Source: Cellulomonas sp. Leaf334
GTDB lineage: Bacteria; Actinomycetota; Actinomycetes; Actinomycetales; Cellulomonadaceae
Assembly: GCF_001424195.1 (NCBI RefSeq)
Contig: NZ_LMOO01000008.1
Coordinates: 436,743 to 500,742 of the forward strand
Direction of reading: 5' to 3'
DNA: 64,000 nt
The notes under the pieces: generated by a model
The model's database searches: none
The model's input: only the letters and a program-made list of their open reading frames with translations
What the model was told of the DNA's origin: nothing
In this document: in pieces, positions 18,013 to 27,852 of the stretch
How positions within the stretch are numbered: position 1 is the first letter of the stretch
How the letters are laid out: each line of letters starts with the position of its first letter
Position numbers and translations under genes: made by a program

Positions 18013-19179
18013 CTAGCGCAGCGCCGACAGCAGGCGGTCCAGCTCCTCGTCGGACGTGTAGTAGTGCGGGCTCGCGCGGACGACCTCCGTCAGGCCGCGG
18101 GAACCGAAGTCGAGCTGGGCCGACGAGAGACGCGTGACGCTGACGTTGACGCCCGCGGCGGCGACCCGGGCGCGGACCTCGTCGGCACGCATCCCGTCGA
18201 CCGTGAACGTGACGATGCCGGACTTCCGGACGCCCGTGTCGCGCACCGTGACGCCGAGGGTCTGCGACAGGTCCTCGCGCAGCCGCGCGGCGAGCGTCGT
18301 GACGCGCTCCTCGATCTGCGGCAGGCCGAACGACAGCGCGTAGTCGACGGCCGCGCCGAGGCCGAGGTTGTCGGCGACCGACCGCTCCCACGTCTCGAAC
18401 CGGAGCGCGCCGGGGACGACCTCGTAGGTGCTCGCCGACGTCCACGTCGCCGCGCCGAGGCCCAGGACCGGCGGGACGAGGCTGTCGGTGATCTCGCGGC
18501 GGGCGTACAGGAAGCCGGTACCCCGGGGGCCGCGGAGGAACTTGCGACCCGTCGCCGCGAGCAGGTCGCAGCCCAGGTCCTCGACGTCCACGTCCAGCTG
18601 GCCCACCGACTGGCACGCGTCGAGCAGGAACGGGACCCCTGCCTTCGTCGTGAGGGCGCCCACGGCCTGCGCCGGGTTGACGACGCCTCCCCCGGTCGGG
18701 ACGTGCGTCAGCGCGACGAGCGCGACGTCGGTGTCGAGGCGGCGTTCCAGCTGGGCGAGGTCGACCTGGCCGTGCTCGTCGTCCTCGACGATCTCCAGGG
18801 TGGCGCCGGTGCGCTCGCACGCCTGCAGGAGGGCGATCGCATTGCTGACGTACTCGGTGCGCGCGGTGAGGATGCGCTGACCCGGTCCCAGGGGGATCGA
18901 CGAGAACGCGACGTTCCACGCGGCGGTCGCGCTCTGCACCAGCGCGATCTCGTCCGGCTGCGCCCCGATCAGCCGCGCGACCGACCCGTACACGTCCGCG
19001 ACCCGCGCCCCGGCCTCGGCCTCGGCCTCGTACGGGCCGATCTCCGCCTCCCGGCGCAGGTGCGCCACGACGGTGTCCGTGACCACGCTCGGGCGCAGGG
19101 CTCCGCCGGCGTTGTTCAGGTGGGTCACGTGGTCGACGCCGGGCGTGTCACGGCGGGCGCGGTCGAGGTCGATCGTCAT
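18013..19179 (-). CDS. PLP-dependent class V aminotransferase (cysteine desulfurase-like)
   Basis: A 388-residue fold-type I enzyme. THLNNAGGALRP binds the cofactor phosphate side, PFLLDACQSVGQLDVDV gives the Asp that contacts the pyridine nitrogen, and ATGRKFLRGPRGTGFLY holds the Schiff-base lysine. Members include cysteine desulfurases, isopenicillin epimerase-like enzymes and EgtE-like lyases. No conserved Cys loop of IscS/SufS type is seen near the C-terminus, so desulfurase activity is uncertain. It ends four bases from the stop of the convergent PPOX gene. Confidence 0.85.
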   Translation of the reverse strand: MTIDLDRARRDTPGVDHVTHLNNAGGALRPSVVTDTVVAHLRREAEIGPYEAEAEAGARVADVYGSVARLIGAQPDEIALVQSATAAWNVAFSSIPLGPGQRILTARTEYVSNAIALLQACERTGATLEIVEDDEHGQVDLAQLERRLDTDVALVALTHVPTGGGVVNPAQAVGALTTKAGVPFLLDACQSVGQLDVDVEDLGCDLLAATGRKFLRGPRGTGFLYARREITDSLVPPVLGLGAATWTSASTYEVVPGALRFETWERSVADNLGLGAAVDYALSFGLPQIEERVTTLAARLREDLSQTLGVTVRDTGVRKSGIVTFTVDGMRADEVRARVAAAGVNVSVTRLSSAQLDFGSRGLTEVVRASPHYYTSDEELDRLLSALR

Positions 19180-19363
19180 CGCCGCCGAGTCTAGGCAGGA
19201 CCCGCCGCCGGCCGTCCACCGTCCGCTGTCCGCCCCGTTCTCCCTGTCAGAGAGGCGCCTCCGGCGTCTCCAACGCGGTCGACCCTGGGACGGCGACGTA
19301 GCCGGTGACGTCGAGCATGCCGACGGAGTAGCCCCGTCGCGAGCCTCCCCCTCTGAACGCCTC

Positions 19364-20893
19364 TCAGTCGTTGCGCGCGTAGTAGCCCGACACGTCGACG
19401 AGCGCGAGCACGTCGCCGCTGTTGTTGTAGACCGAGAACGCCGGTCCCGGGCCGAGCCGGGTGATCACTCCGGTGGCGATGTCCGACCCCGGACGGGCGT
19501 TGGCGTTGCTCGCGAACGGTCGCGTCGTGCCGGTCGGGTACACGGTGAGGTAGGACAGCTTCGACGCCGACGCGGTCGTGAGGTTGAGCGACAGGGCGAC
19601 GGCGTCGTCCCGCATCTCGACGCCCGCGCTCTGCGCGGTGAACGCCAGCACGCTCCCCGTGTCGACCTTGCCCGACCCGACCGCACGCTGGGGCTGGAGC
19701 GGGTAGAAGTCGGCGCCGCGCGACTCCACGAACCAGCCGACGACGTCCACGACGACGTGCGTCGAGCCCTGGTCGTTGTACAGGGTCAGCGCGCCGTCCG
19801 GGCCGAGCGGCACGATGGCGAGGTTCGGCACATCGTCACCCTGGTAGGCGTTGAGCACGCTCGTCGAGGACCCGTCGACCGCGTCCGACGGGTACGCCGA
19901 CAGGTACGAGGTACGGGCGGTGCCCTCCGTCGCGGTGATCGTCACCGCGGCCGCGACGGCGTCGGCCGGCGCGACCTTGCCGGGGCCCGCGAGCACGAGC
20001 GGACGCGTGCCGTGCGGTCCGAGCGGTGCGGACCCACGGGTGTCCAGCACCCGCGTCGGAGCGATCGGCTCGAAGCCGGCGCCCTCGTCGGCCGAGTAGT
20101 AGCCCTGCAGGTCCGCGACGACGTGCGTGTAGCCGGCGTTGTTGTAGAGGATCACCTCCGGCTCCCCCGACTCCGTCCACCGGCTCACCGGGATGGTCAC
20201 GAGGTTGGCCACGTCACGACCGGCCGAGGAGTTGATCACGCTCGACCGCACCTCGGCGTTCTCGTGGGGAAGCGACGAGATGTAGCTGGTCGATGCGGTG
20301 CCCTGCGTCGCGGTCAGGTTGAGGACGACCGCCACCGTGTGCTCCGGGAGGTCGCTCATCAGGAACCGTGCACGTTCTCCCGGGGCGAGCGGACCCGCCT
20401 CGTCCTCACGCGTGTCGATGACCCGCGTCGGCTCGACGGGCACGAGCCGACCGGGAGGAGTCAGCCGGACGCTCCGGTCCCCGGCGACGTCCTCGCCCGC
20501 GCCGCCGATCCAGAACCCGGTACCGGACTCGACGTCCGTGCCCGCGAGCCCGAAGCGCGTGCCGTAGAAGCCCGTCGGGTCGGTCGTCCGCGTCGTGGCG
20601 CTGATCTCCCAGCAGCTCACCGGGATCGAGAACGAGCCGTCCGCCGCTGTCGTCCCCGTCGCGACGACTCCCCGGTCCGCGTAGTAGTAGGTGCCGATCA
20701 CGTCGACGACGATGCCCTCGAGGTTCTCGTGCGTGAACTCGTCGGCCACGGTCCCGTGCACGGTCCCGCACGACGCGGCAGCCTGCGCGGCGGTGGCCAG
20801 CGGCACGGCGGTCACCGTCAGCAGGGCGGACAGGAGGGCGGTGGCCCAGGCGGATCGGCGCACGGTGCGGCCCTTCGTCGGTCGACGCCGCAC
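19364..20893 (-). CDS. Secreted protein with carboxypeptidase-regulatory-like head and three PTRVxDTR repeats
   Basis: A 509-residue protein. A basic start followed by SAWATALLSALLTVTAVPLA is a signal peptide with likely cleavage after AQA. Residues about 40-130 (GTVHGTVADEFTHENLEGIV ... GSFSIPV) resemble a transthyretin-like carboxypeptidase-regulatory domain. Three repeats of about 125 residues follow, each with the plan PTRVIDTR (lost in the third, QPQRAVGS), a strand of the type VVLNLTAT, TSYISSLP, a GRDVANLVTI-type Ser/Asn segment and LYNNAGYTHVVADLQGYY. Repeats of this type are widespread on actinobacterial secreted proteins and are presumed beta-rich binding modules. Confidence 0.8.
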   Translation of the reverse strand: MRRRPTKGRTVRRSAWATALLSALLTVTAVPLATAAQAAASCGTVHGTVADEFTHENLEGIVVDVIGTYYYADRGVVATGTTAADGSFSIPVSCWEISATTRTTDPTGFYGTRFGLAGTDVESGTGFWIGGAGEDVAGDRSVRLTPPGRLVPVEPTRVIDTREDEAGPLAPGERARFLMSDLPEHTVAVVLNLTATQGTASTSYISSLPHENAEVRSSVINSSAGRDVANLVTIPVSRWTESGEPEVILYNNAGYTHVVADLQGYYSADEGAGFEPIAPTRVLDTRGSAPLGPHGTRPLVLAGPGKVAPADAVAAAVTITATEGTARTSYLSAYPSDAVDGSSTSVLNAYQGDDVPNLAIVPLGPDGALTLYNDQGSTHVVVDVVGWFVESRGADFYPLQPQRAVGSGKVDTGSVLAFTAQSAGVEMRDDAVALSLNLTTASASKLSYLTVYPTGTTRPFASNANARPGSDIATGVITRLGPGPAFSVYNNSGDVLALVDVSGYYARND

Positions 20894-20986
20894 GGGCGGC
20901 CCGTGGACTGTGGAGGTCGGTTGGTCGGGGCGACGATAGCGCCCGGCGACCGGGCGCCGGTCCGGTTCACCCGAACGGTGCAGCGG

Positions 20987-21406
20987 TCAGCGCGACGGGC
21001 GCCACAGGACCACTGCGGCGCGGTCGGTCGTCGTCGTCGGGCGGCGGCTGCGGCTCGCCGTGCGGTTGACCGCGACGACGTCGCCGCGGGGGTCGGCCGT
21101 GAAGATGCGGCGGCCTGGGTCGACGAACGCGCGCAGGTACTCGACCTGCCGCTTCAGCTGCTCCAGCTCCGCCTCGAGCTCGAGGATCCGCTTGATGCCG
21201 GCCAGGTTCACGCCCTCGTCCTGGGACAGCCGCTGCACCTCGCGCAGCGTCGCGATGTCCCGCAGCGAGTACCGCCGGCCGCGGCCGCTCGCGCGGCTGG
21301 GGGTGACCAGGCCGAGGCGGTCGTACTGGCGCAGGGTCTGCGGGTGCATGCCGGCCAGCTCGGCGGCGACCGAGATGACGTAGACCTTGGCGTCCTCGGT
21401 GGGCAT
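20987..21406 (-). CDS. hspR: HspR, MerR-family heat-shock repressor
   Basis: A 139-residue repressor. The MerR helix-turn-helix is VYVISVAAELAGMHPQTLRQYDRLGLV, followed by SGRGRRYSLRDIATLREVQR, and a coiled-coil region ELEAELEQLKRQVEYLRAF. HspR binds HAIR operators with DnaK as co-repressor, closing a feedback loop on its own operon; the two HAIR sites upstream of dnaK support this. The ATG is two bases from the dnaJ stop. The C-terminus (RSRRPTTTTDRAAVVLWRPSR) is basic. Confidence 0.95.
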   Translation of the reverse strand: MPTEDAKVYVISVAAELAGMHPQTLRQYDRLGLVTPSRASGRGRRYSLRDIATLREVQRLSQDEGVNLAGIKRILELEAELEQLKRQVEYLRAFVDPGRRIFTADPRGDVVAVNRTASRSRRPTTTTDRAAVVLWRPSR

Positions 21407-21408
21407 CG

Positions 21409-22380
21409 CTACTTCTTCGCCGCGTCGAGCAGGTCTGCGCGCACGTCCTGTCCGGACGTCGCGATGCCGAACGCCTGGACGGCCTCCCGGGCGGCGGCGC
21501 TGAGGCGCTGCGGGACGACGACCTGCACGGTGATGAGCAGGTCGCCCTTGCTGCCGGGGATGCCCTTGCCCTTGACGCGCAGGACGCGGCCCGACGGGGT
21601 GCCCTCGGGCACCTTGACGCGGACGGTGGAGCCGTCGAGCGTCGGCACCTCGATGGTCGCGCCCAGCGCGGCCTCGTCGAACGCGACCGGCACGGTGATC
21701 CGCAGGTTCTCGCCGTCGATCGAGAAGACGGGGTGCGGGGTGACACGGACGGTGATGACGAGGTCGCCCGCGGGTCCGCCCCCGGCACCGGGGCGGCCCT
21801 TGCCCCGCAGCCGGATCTTCTGCCCGTCGCGGACGCCCGCAGGGATGCGGGCGTTGACCGTGCGGCCCTCCACGCTGAGCGACACCGTCGACCCCTCGAC
21901 CGCCTGCCGGAAGGGCAGGGTCGCGCTGGTGGCCAGGTCGGCGCCCTGCTGCGGACCGAACCCACCGGCGCCGCCGCCGTTGCCGAACAGCCCGCCGAGG
22001 AGGTCCTCGAAGCCGGCCGCACCGCCGGGGGCGTTGGTGTACCGGACACGACCGCCGGGCTGCCCGGCGCCTCCGCCGAACATGCCGCCGAAGACGTCCT
22101 CGAACCCCGCGCCGCCGCGCCCGCCCGCCGTGAAGCGCGGCCCGCCCGCCATGGCGCGCAGCTGGTCGTACTGGCCGCGCTGCTCCGGGTCGGACAGGAC
22201 CGCGTAGGCCTCGCCGACGTCCTTGAAGCGCGCCTCCGCCTTGGCGTCCCCCGGGTTGTGGTCCGGGTGCTCCTGGCGCGCGAGCTTGCGGTACGCCTTC
22301 TTGATGGTGGCGGCGTCGGCATCCTTGGGGACGCCGAGGACCGAGTAGAAGTCCTTCTCGAGCCAGTCCTGACCGGTCAC
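21409..22380 (-). CDS. dnaJ: DnaJ/CbpA-type J-domain co-chaperone without zinc finger
   Basis: A 323-residue protein. The J domain (about 8-75) has the HPD tripeptide in ARQEHPDHNPG and stimulates DnaK ATPase. A Gly/Phe-rich linker with repeated FEDVFGGMFGGG and FEDLLGGLFGNG follows, then two beta-barrel substrate-binding domains (IPAGVRDGQKIRLRGKG; VKVPEGTPSGRVLRVKGKG). The four CxxCxGxG zinc repeats of classical DnaJ are missing, which makes it CbpA/DnaJ-type II, as is usual for the actinobacterial dnaK operon. Confidence 0.95.
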   Translation of the reverse strand: MTGQDWLEKDFYSVLGVPKDADAATIKKAYRKLARQEHPDHNPGDAKAEARFKDVGEAYAVLSDPEQRGQYDQLRAMAGGPRFTAGGRGGAGFEDVFGGMFGGGAGQPGGRVRYTNAPGGAAGFEDLLGGLFGNGGGAGGFGPQQGADLATSATLPFRQAVEGSTVSLSVEGRTVNARIPAGVRDGQKIRLRGKGRPGAGGGPAGDLVITVRVTPHPVFSIDGENLRITVPVAFDEAALGATIEVPTLDGSTVRVKVPEGTPSGRVLRVKGKGIPGSKGDLLITVQVVVPQRLSAAAREAVQAFGIATSGQDVRADLLDAAKK

Positions 22381-22454
22381 GCCGCTCCTTCCTTGATCTG
22401 GTCGTCCGAGGTCCCACGGGAGAACCCGCGGGACCTCGGACGCTACTGCGCTTC

Positions 22455-23015
22455 TTACGCCTCGGGGTCCACGACCGCGACGCGGGCCGCCCGGATGACC
22501 CGGTCGGGCGTGCGGTACCCCGGCTGGAGCACCATCTGCACGGTCGACTCCGTGACGTCCGCGGAGTGCGAGTGCATGAGCGCCTCGTGCACCGCGGGGT
22601 CGAACACCTCGCCGGCCTCGCCGTAGCGGACCACGCCGAACCGGCCGAGGGTGCCCTCGAGCTTCTCCGCGATGGAGACGAACGGTCCGGTGAGGTCACC
22701 GTGCTGGCGGGCCAGCTCGATGTCGTCCAGCACCGGGATGAGCGCCTCGACGATGGTCTGCACCCCACGGTCGTGGGCGGCGAGGGCGTCGGCCTTCGAC
22801 CGCTTCACGAACCCCGAGTACTGCTGCTCGAGGTTGTAGTAGGCCGCCTGCGACCTCTGCAGCTCCTCGAGCCGCTCGGCCGCCAGCTTCTCGACGGCGA
22901 CGAGGCCCTCGAGGACGACCTCCTCCTCGGCCGAGGCCGCGATGGACTCGGCGTCGGCCAGGATCTGCTCCTCGGGCGTCAGCTCGTCACCGGGCTCGTC
23001 GGGAGTCGTCGTCAC
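22455..23015 (-). CDS. grpE: GrpE nucleotide exchange factor
   Basis: A 186-residue protein with an acidic N-terminus and a long coiled coil ([20 protein letters not shown]), then the conserved beta domain ([14 protein letters not shown] ... [21 protein letters not shown]). It releases ADP from DnaK. Its start overlaps the end of dnaK by four bases, so translation is coupled. Confidence 0.97.
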   Translation of the reverse strand: MTTTPDEPGDELTPEEQILADAESIAASAEEEVVLEGLVAVEKLAAERLEELQRSQAAYYNLEQQYSGFVKRSKADALAAHDRGVQTIVEALIPVLDDIELARQHGDLTGPFVSIAEKLEGTLGRFGVVRYGEAGEVFDPAVHEALMHSHSADVTESTVQMVLQPGYRTPDRVIRAARVAVVDPEA

Positions 23016-24874
23016 TTGCGCGCCTCGTCCTCGTCGTCGACGATCTCGGCGTCCACGACGTCCTCGTCGGCCGTCGTGTCAGCCGCGGGCTGCTCGTCGG
23101 CCGGCGCGTTCGCCGCCATGTTGTCCGCCGAGTAGATCGCCTCGCCGATCTTCTGGCTCACCGCGAGCAGGGCCGAGTGCTTGGCCTTGACCTCGTCGAG
23201 GTCGGTGCCCGCGAGCGCCGTCTTCAGCTCGGTGACGGCCGTCTTGACCTCGGTCGTGACGTCCTCGGGGAGCTTGTCGGCGTTGTCGGCCAGCAGCTTG
23301 TCCGTCGAGTAGGCCAGCTGCTCCGCGGTGTTGCGGGTCTCGGCCTCCTCGCGACGCGCCTTGTCCTCGGCTGCGTGCTCCTCGGCCTCGCGCACCATCC
23401 GCTCGATGTCCTCCTTGGGGAGGGCCGAGCCGCCGGTGATCGTCATCGACTGCTCCTTGTTGGTGCCACGGTCCTTGGCGGACACGTGCACGATGCCGTT
23501 CGCGTCGATGTCGAACGTGACCTCGATCTGCGGCACACCACGCGGCGCCGGCGCGATGCCGGTCAGCTCGAACGTGCCCAGCGGCTTGTTGTCCCGCGCG
23601 AACTCACGCTCGCCCTGGAACACCTGGATCAGCACCGACGGCTGGTTGTCCTCGGCCGTCGAGAAGATCTCCGACCGCTTGGTGGGGATGGCCGTGTTGC
23701 GCTCGATGAGCTTGGTCATCACGCCGCCCTTGGTCTCGATGCCGAGGCTCAGCGGCGTGACGTCGATGAGCAGGACGTCCTTGCGGTCGCCCTTCATGAC
23801 GCCGGCCTGCAGCGCGGCACCGACGGCGACGACCTCGTCCGGGTTGACGCCCTTGTTGGGCTCCTTGCCGCCCGTGAGCTCCTTGACGACCTCGGTGACC
23901 GCAGGCATGCGGGTGGAGCCGCCGACGAGCACGATGTGGTCGATCTCCGACAGCTTGATGCCCGCGTCGCGGATGACCGACTGGAACGGGGCCTTGGTGC
24001 GGTCGAGCAGGTCCTGCGTCATCTGCTGGAACTGCGCGCGCGTCAGCTTGGTGTCCAGGTGGACCGGGCCGTTCTCGCTCATCGACAGGTACTGCAGCGA
24101 GATGTTGGTGCTCGTCGCGGACGACAGCTCCTTCTTGGCCTGCTCCGCCGCCTCGCGCAGACGCTGCACGGCGATCTTGTCCTTGCCCAGGTCGACGCCC
24201 GTGGAGTTCTTCACCTCGGAGATGAGGAACTCGACGATGCGCTGGTCCCAGTCGTCGCCGCCGAGCCGGTTGTCACCGGACGTCGCGCGGACCTCGATCG
24301 TCGAGAAGCCGTCGTCGTCCTTGCCCACCTCGAGGAGGGACACATCGAACGTGCCGCCACCGAGGTCGAAGACGAGGATGAGCTCGTCCTCCTTGCCGCG
24401 CTCCAGGCCGTAGGCGAGGGCGGCAGCGGTGGGCTCGTTGATGATGCGCAGGACGTTCAGGCCCGCGATGGCGCCCGCGTCCTTGGTGGCCTGGCGCTCG
24501 GCGTCGTTGAAGTACGCCGGGACCGTGATGACGGCCTCGGTGACGGGCTCGCCCAGGTAGGCCTCCGCGTCACGCTTGAGCTTGGAGAGCACCCGCGCGC
24601 TGATCTCCTGCGCGGTGTACTTCTTGTCGTCGACCGCCTGCGACCAGTCCGTGCCCATGTGGCGCTTGACCGACGTGATGGTGCGGTCGACGTTGGTGAC
24701 GGCCTGGCGCTTGGCGATCTCGCCGACCAGCACCTCGCCCGTCTTGGAGAACGCCACGACCGACGGCGTCGTGCGCGACCCCTCGGCGTTGGCGATGACC
24801 GTGGGCTCGCCGCCCTCGAGGACCGAGACCACCGAGTTGGTGGTACCGAGGTCGATGCCGACTGCTCGTGCCAT
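23012..24874 (-). CDS. dnaK: Chaperone DnaK (Hsp70)
   Basis: A 620-residue Hsp70, full length. ATPase signatures are [35 protein letters not shown] and [17 protein letters not shown]; the linker [16 protein letters not shown] leads into the substrate-binding domain. The C-terminal lid is charged and ends in an acidic tail ([16 protein letters not shown]). It is first in the dnaK-grpE-dnaJ-hspR operon and preceded by two HAIR operators. Confidence 0.98.
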   Translation of the reverse strand: MARAVGIDLGTTNSVVSVLEGGEPTVIANAEGSRTTPSVVAFSKTGEVLVGEIAKRQAVTNVDRTITSVKRHMGTDWSQAVDDKKYTAQEISARVLSKLKRDAEAYLGEPVTEAVITVPAYFNDAERQATKDAGAIAGLNVLRIINEPTAAALAYGLERGKEDELILVFDLGGGTFDVSLLEVGKDDDGFSTIEVRATSGDNRLGGDDWDQRIVEFLISEVKNSTGVDLGKDKIAVQRLREAAEQAKKELSSATSTNISLQYLSMSENGPVHLDTKLTRAQFQQMTQDLLDRTKAPFQSVIRDAGIKLSEIDHIVLVGGSTRMPAVTEVVKELTGGKEPNKGVNPDEVVAVGAALQAGVMKGDRKDVLLIDVTPLSLGIETKGGVMTKLIERNTAIPTKRSEIFSTAEDNQPSVLIQVFQGEREFARDNKPLGTFELTGIAPAPRGVPQIEVTFDIDANGIVHVSAKDRGTNKEQSMTITGGSALPKEDIERMVREAEEHAAEDKARREEAETRNTAEQLAYSTDKLLADNADKLPEDVTTEVKTAVTELKTALAGTDLDEVKAKHSALLAVSQKIGEAIYSADNMAANAPADEQPAADTTADEDVVDAEIVDDEDEARK

Positions 24875-24918
24875 GTGTGTGCCTTCTTTCGTGTGATGCG
24901 TGGGGTGTACGTCTCGCT

Positions 24919-24939
24919 CTTGAGTCCGGCTGGCTCAAG
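24919..24939. promoter_or_regulatory. HAIR operator 1 (HspR binding site)
   Basis: CTTGAGT-N7-GCTCAAG matches the HAIR consensus CTTGAGT-N7-ACTCAAG with a single difference. It lies 45 bases upstream of the dnaK start. Confidence 0.92.
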
Positions 24940-24982
24940 TCTGCGTCGGCTTGTCGCTCGGCGCAAACTCGGAAGCGCTGAA

Positions 24983-25003
24983 CTTGAGTCTGTTGGGCTC
25001 AAC
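24983..25003. promoter_or_regulatory. HAIR operator 2 (HspR binding site)
   Basis: CTTGAGT-N7-GCTCAAC matches the HAIR consensus except at two positions of the right arm. It is 64 bp from the first operator, giving a two-site arrangement in front of dnaK. Confidence 0.85.
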
Positions 25004-25058
25004 CCTGAGGGCCTGCGGGGCATTCCCGAGGACAGCGACGACACCGCAACCCGACGAC

Positions 25059-25133
25059 TGTGGGATCTCATCTGAGTTGGCCAAATCTCATCTAGTTGGC
25101 CACGGCGTGTCACAAATCTCACCTACGTGGCCA
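25059..25133. repeat. Left end of Tn7-like element with three TnsB-type sites
   Basis: A TGTGGG terminus at 25059 resembles Tn7-family ends. Three near-identical 18-19-base sites follow in direct orientation: 25065-25083, 25085-25102 and 25116-25133, all of the form ATCTCAyCTnnGTTGGCCA. Arrays of such sites bind the TnsB transposase in known Tn7-like ends. The third site contains the likely tnsA start codon, so TnsB binding there could repress its own operon (inference). Confidence 0.7.
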
Positions 25134-25870
25134 CGCGGGATGCTGAGCGGGTGGAACCGATCGCGGTTCGCGCCGCGTACGCGACAGCCGAGGGGCTTGA
25201 GCAGACCGCCGAGCTCTCCGCGATCGACCTGCGAGAAGTGGCGTGGGGCGCTCCGGTACGGGTCCCGCCCTCCTACGCTGGCCAGCGCAACTATCCAGGG
25301 CTCTTCTGGTCGGCGACCAACCGCGACCATGTCGTCTACGAGAGCCGACTGGAGCTCGAGTGGCTCTGGCTCGCCGACTTCGATCCGACGATCGTGCGGC
25401 TGGCCGCGCAACCGCTCAGGATCGTCGGGCGTGACGGACCACGCGAGCGAGTTCGATACCCCGACTTCCTAGCGGTCGATGCCGACGGTCGAGGGCTGGT
25501 CGTCGACGTCAAGCCGGAGGCGATGCTCGCCGATCCCGCCGTGCAGGCATCTTTGGCGTGGACTTCGCGGACCATGGGTGACGCCGGGCTCGCTTACGCA
25601 GTGTGGACCGGCGCGCCTGATGTCGTCCTACGCAATGTCCGGCTCCTGGCCTCGGTAAGGCGACCCGGCATGGTTCCGGAGCATGCGATTCGCGCGGCTG
25701 CCGAGATCTGCCCGATCACAGGGTCCTCCATCGGTGAACTCGAGGCCCGGCTCGCAGCAACGGCAGATGTTCCTCCTCGCGCCGCGATCTTCGCGGCGTT
25801 GTGGAAGTCCCGCCTTCGGTGCGACATGACGCACCCACTCTCCACGCTCACGCAGGTGGTGCCGGTGTGA
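25127..25870 (+). CDS. tnsA: TnsA-like transposon endonuclease
   Basis: A 247-residue protein with the TnsA restriction-endonuclease-like fold. YESRLELEWLWLADFDPTIV carries the catalytic Glu region (E72/E78), YPDFLAVDADGRGLVVDVKPE gives D113 and the D127/K129 pair, matching the Glu-Asp-Lys arrangement of Tn7 TnsA. TnsA cuts the 5' ends of the element so it moves by cut-and-paste. The GTG at 25127 lies inside the third end repeat. The stop overlaps the tnsB start (GTGA). Confidence 0.85.
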   Translation: MATRDAERVEPIAVRAAYATAEGLEQTAELSAIDLREVAWGAPVRVPPSYAGQRNYPGLFWSATNRDHVVYESRLELEWLWLADFDPTIVRLAAQPLRIVGRDGPRERVRYPDFLAVDADGRGLVVDVKPEAMLADPAVQASLAWTSRTMGDAGLAYAVWTGAPDVVLRNVRLLASVRRPGMVPEHAIRAAAEICPITGSSIGELEARLAATADVPPRAAIFAALWKSRLRCDMTHPLSTLTQVVPV

Positions 25871-27852
25871 ACCCTCCAAGCACGGTGGCGATTCGGCCGG
25901 GCGCGCGAGTGTGGTGGAGCGGCGCCCTCTGGCGCGTCGATGCCGTGGCCGTGAGCGACGTCGTGCTTCGGCGCGATCTCGAGGTCGTACGAGTCGCACC
26001 ACACGAACTGATCGACGGCGTGCGTTCACTCGACCAACGAGATACAAAACCAGCCGATCTCGCGTCCGTTCAGCTAGCCCAGCTCCCAGCCCGGACGAGG
26101 TCCATCGTCGAGACCGAGGCTCGCACGATCGCTCGCGTTCTCGATCGAGAAGGCACATACGCGCAGCGCGTCCGGTGGGTTGCGGCAGAGCTCGGGATGA
26201 GCGAACGAACTGTCAGGCGCCGGATCGACGCCTACCGTCGCGCTGGCATCGATGGGCTGCTCGATCGGCGCATGGCCCCGAGCCAAAACACCAGTGTCGA
26301 TCCACGGTGGGACGCGACGTTGATCGCGGTGCTCAAGAGCTACACAGACGCCTCGACGCCATCCGTGCTCGCCGTCATCGACGAGACCAACCGGCAAATC
26401 GTTGCGACGCACGGTACCGACGTCGAGCTCCCGGCTCGCGCGACGGCATACCGTCGGGTCGATGCGCTGAGCAAGGGTCGCCACACGTTCGGTTCCGCCA
26501 AGTCCCGACGGTCCGTAGCCAACCGGCCCGACGGAGTCTTCGGCCGGCTACGTCCAGATCGGCCGGGCGAGTACATCGTCCTTGACACGAACTCGCTGGA
26601 TGTCTTCGCAATGGAACCGGTGACCGGTCGATGGGTGCCGGTCCAGCTAACGGTGGCGATGGACCTGTTCTCGCGATGCATCCTCGGACTTCGACTGACG
26701 GCGGTATCGACAAAGGCGGTCGACGTCGCGAACGTGTTGTTCCAGTGCCTCCTGCCGCAGAGCGAGAGCGGCAAGGACTGGCCCTATCACGGGGTGCCGT
26801 CGAACGTTCTCGTCGGGACCGAGGAGCCTGACGGGGTTCACCAGGAGCGGCGCGGTGGGCTACCCGCGGTGATCCCGGACACGATCGTCACGGACCATGG
26901 CAAGCAGTACATGTCGGCGCACGTGATCGGGGTGTGCGCTCGGCTGGGAATCTGCGTGCAGCCGGCGATTCCGCACAAGCCGACGGACAAGCCGACGATC
27001 GAGCGGTTCTTCGGAACGCTGCGACAGTCCCTGTTGCAGCACCTGACGGGCTACAAGGGGCCGGACGTCTACTCGCGCGGCAAGGACGTAGAGCAGGGTG
27101 CGTTCTACTACGTCGCCGAGCTGGAGCAGATCATTCGGGAGTGGGTGACGACCGTGTACCACCAGAGCCAGCACGACGGACTCGCGGAACCGGAACTGCC
27201 CAGGGCGCGGTTCACGCCGTCGCAGATGTTCGAGCTCGGGCTGGCCAGAACGGGCGGGCTGATCCTGCCCGCCGCGCGCGACCTCGCGTTCGAGTTCCTC
27301 GACGTGAAGTGGCGAACGATCCAGCACTACGGCGTCGAAGTGAACGGGCTGCGCTACGACGGCGAGGCGCTCAACCCCTACCGCAACCTCAAATCAACCT
27401 ACGGCGGCGCTTACGCCGGCAAGTGGCCGCTGCACGTCGACGTTCACGACGTGCGGCACGTCTGGTTCCGCGACCCCTGCGACGACTCATGGCATGAACT
27501 GACGTGGGAGCACGCACCTTCTCTTGCGGCGCCGTTCAGCCTGGACGCGGTCGAGTACGCAAAGAAGGTCGCGCTCAACGGCATACACGTCGACAACCCC
27601 TCGGCAGCCGTCCACGAGCTGCTTGCATCATGGCAGCGGGGCGAGGTGACGAACCGTCGCCAGCAGAGCCTGGCTCGACGTCTCGCTTCGCAGCCGGCCC
27701 ACACTTCCGAGGGTGACGCGCGCCAGGTGGCAGCCCTTCCCGGCGTCATTGACCTGCTGGAGCGTCGTGCCGCTCGTCAAACGCCGCCCGACGATCTGGA
27801 CGTGTTCGAGCGGTACGCCTACCTCGAGTCGTTGGAGGTGTTCGACCAGTGA
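25867..27852 (+). CDS. tnsB: TnsB-like DDE transposase
   Basis: A 661-residue Mu/TnsB-type transposase. A helix-turn-helix (RVRWVAAELGMSERTVRRRI) recognises the end repeats. The RNase H-like core has D240 (YIVLDTNSLDVF), D343 (IVTDHGKQYM) and E379 (KPTIERFFGTL), a DD(35)E spacing. A C-terminal Mu-type beta domain (YDGEALNPYRNLKSTYGGAY) and a tail likely to contact TnsC follow. It cuts and joins the 3' ends. Start by GTG at 25867, four bases overlapping tnsA. Confidence 0.92.
   Translation: MNPPSTVAIRPGARVWWSGALWRVDAVAVSDVVLRRDLEVVRVAPHELIDGVRSLDQRDTKPADLASVQLAQLPARTRSIVETEARTIARVLDREGTYAQRVRWVAAELGMSERTVRRRIDAYRRAGIDGLLDRRMAPSQNTSVDPRWDATLIAVLKSYTDASTPSVLAVIDETNRQIVATHGTDVELPARATAYRRVDALSKGRHTFGSAKSRRSVANRPDGVFGRLRPDRPGEYIVLDTNSLDVFAMEPVTGRWVPVQLTVAMDLFSRCILGLRLTAVSTKAVDVANVLFQCLLPQSESGKDWPYHGVPSNVLVGTEEPDGVHQERRGGLPAVIPDTIVTDHGKQYMSAHVIGVCARLGICVQPAIPHKPTDKPTIERFFGTLRQSLLQHLTGYKGPDVYSRGKDVEQGAFYYVAELEQIIREWVTTVYHQSQHDGLAEPELPRARFTPSQMFELGLARTGGLILPAARDLAFEFLDVKWRTIQHYGVEVNGLRYDGEALNPYRNLKSTYGGAYAGKWPLHVDVHDVRHVWFRDPCDDSWHELTWEHAPSLAAPFSLDAVEYAKKVALNGIHVDNPSAAVHELLASWQRGEVTNRRQQSLARRLASQPAHTSEGDARQVAALPGVIDLLERRAARQTPPDDLDVFERYAYLESLEVFDQ

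Noticed and set aside
19073-22207. 1,044-residue plus-strand frame
   Set aside because: It runs antisense across parts of four convincing minus-strand genes including dnaJ and hspR; composition is that of a GC-rich shadow.
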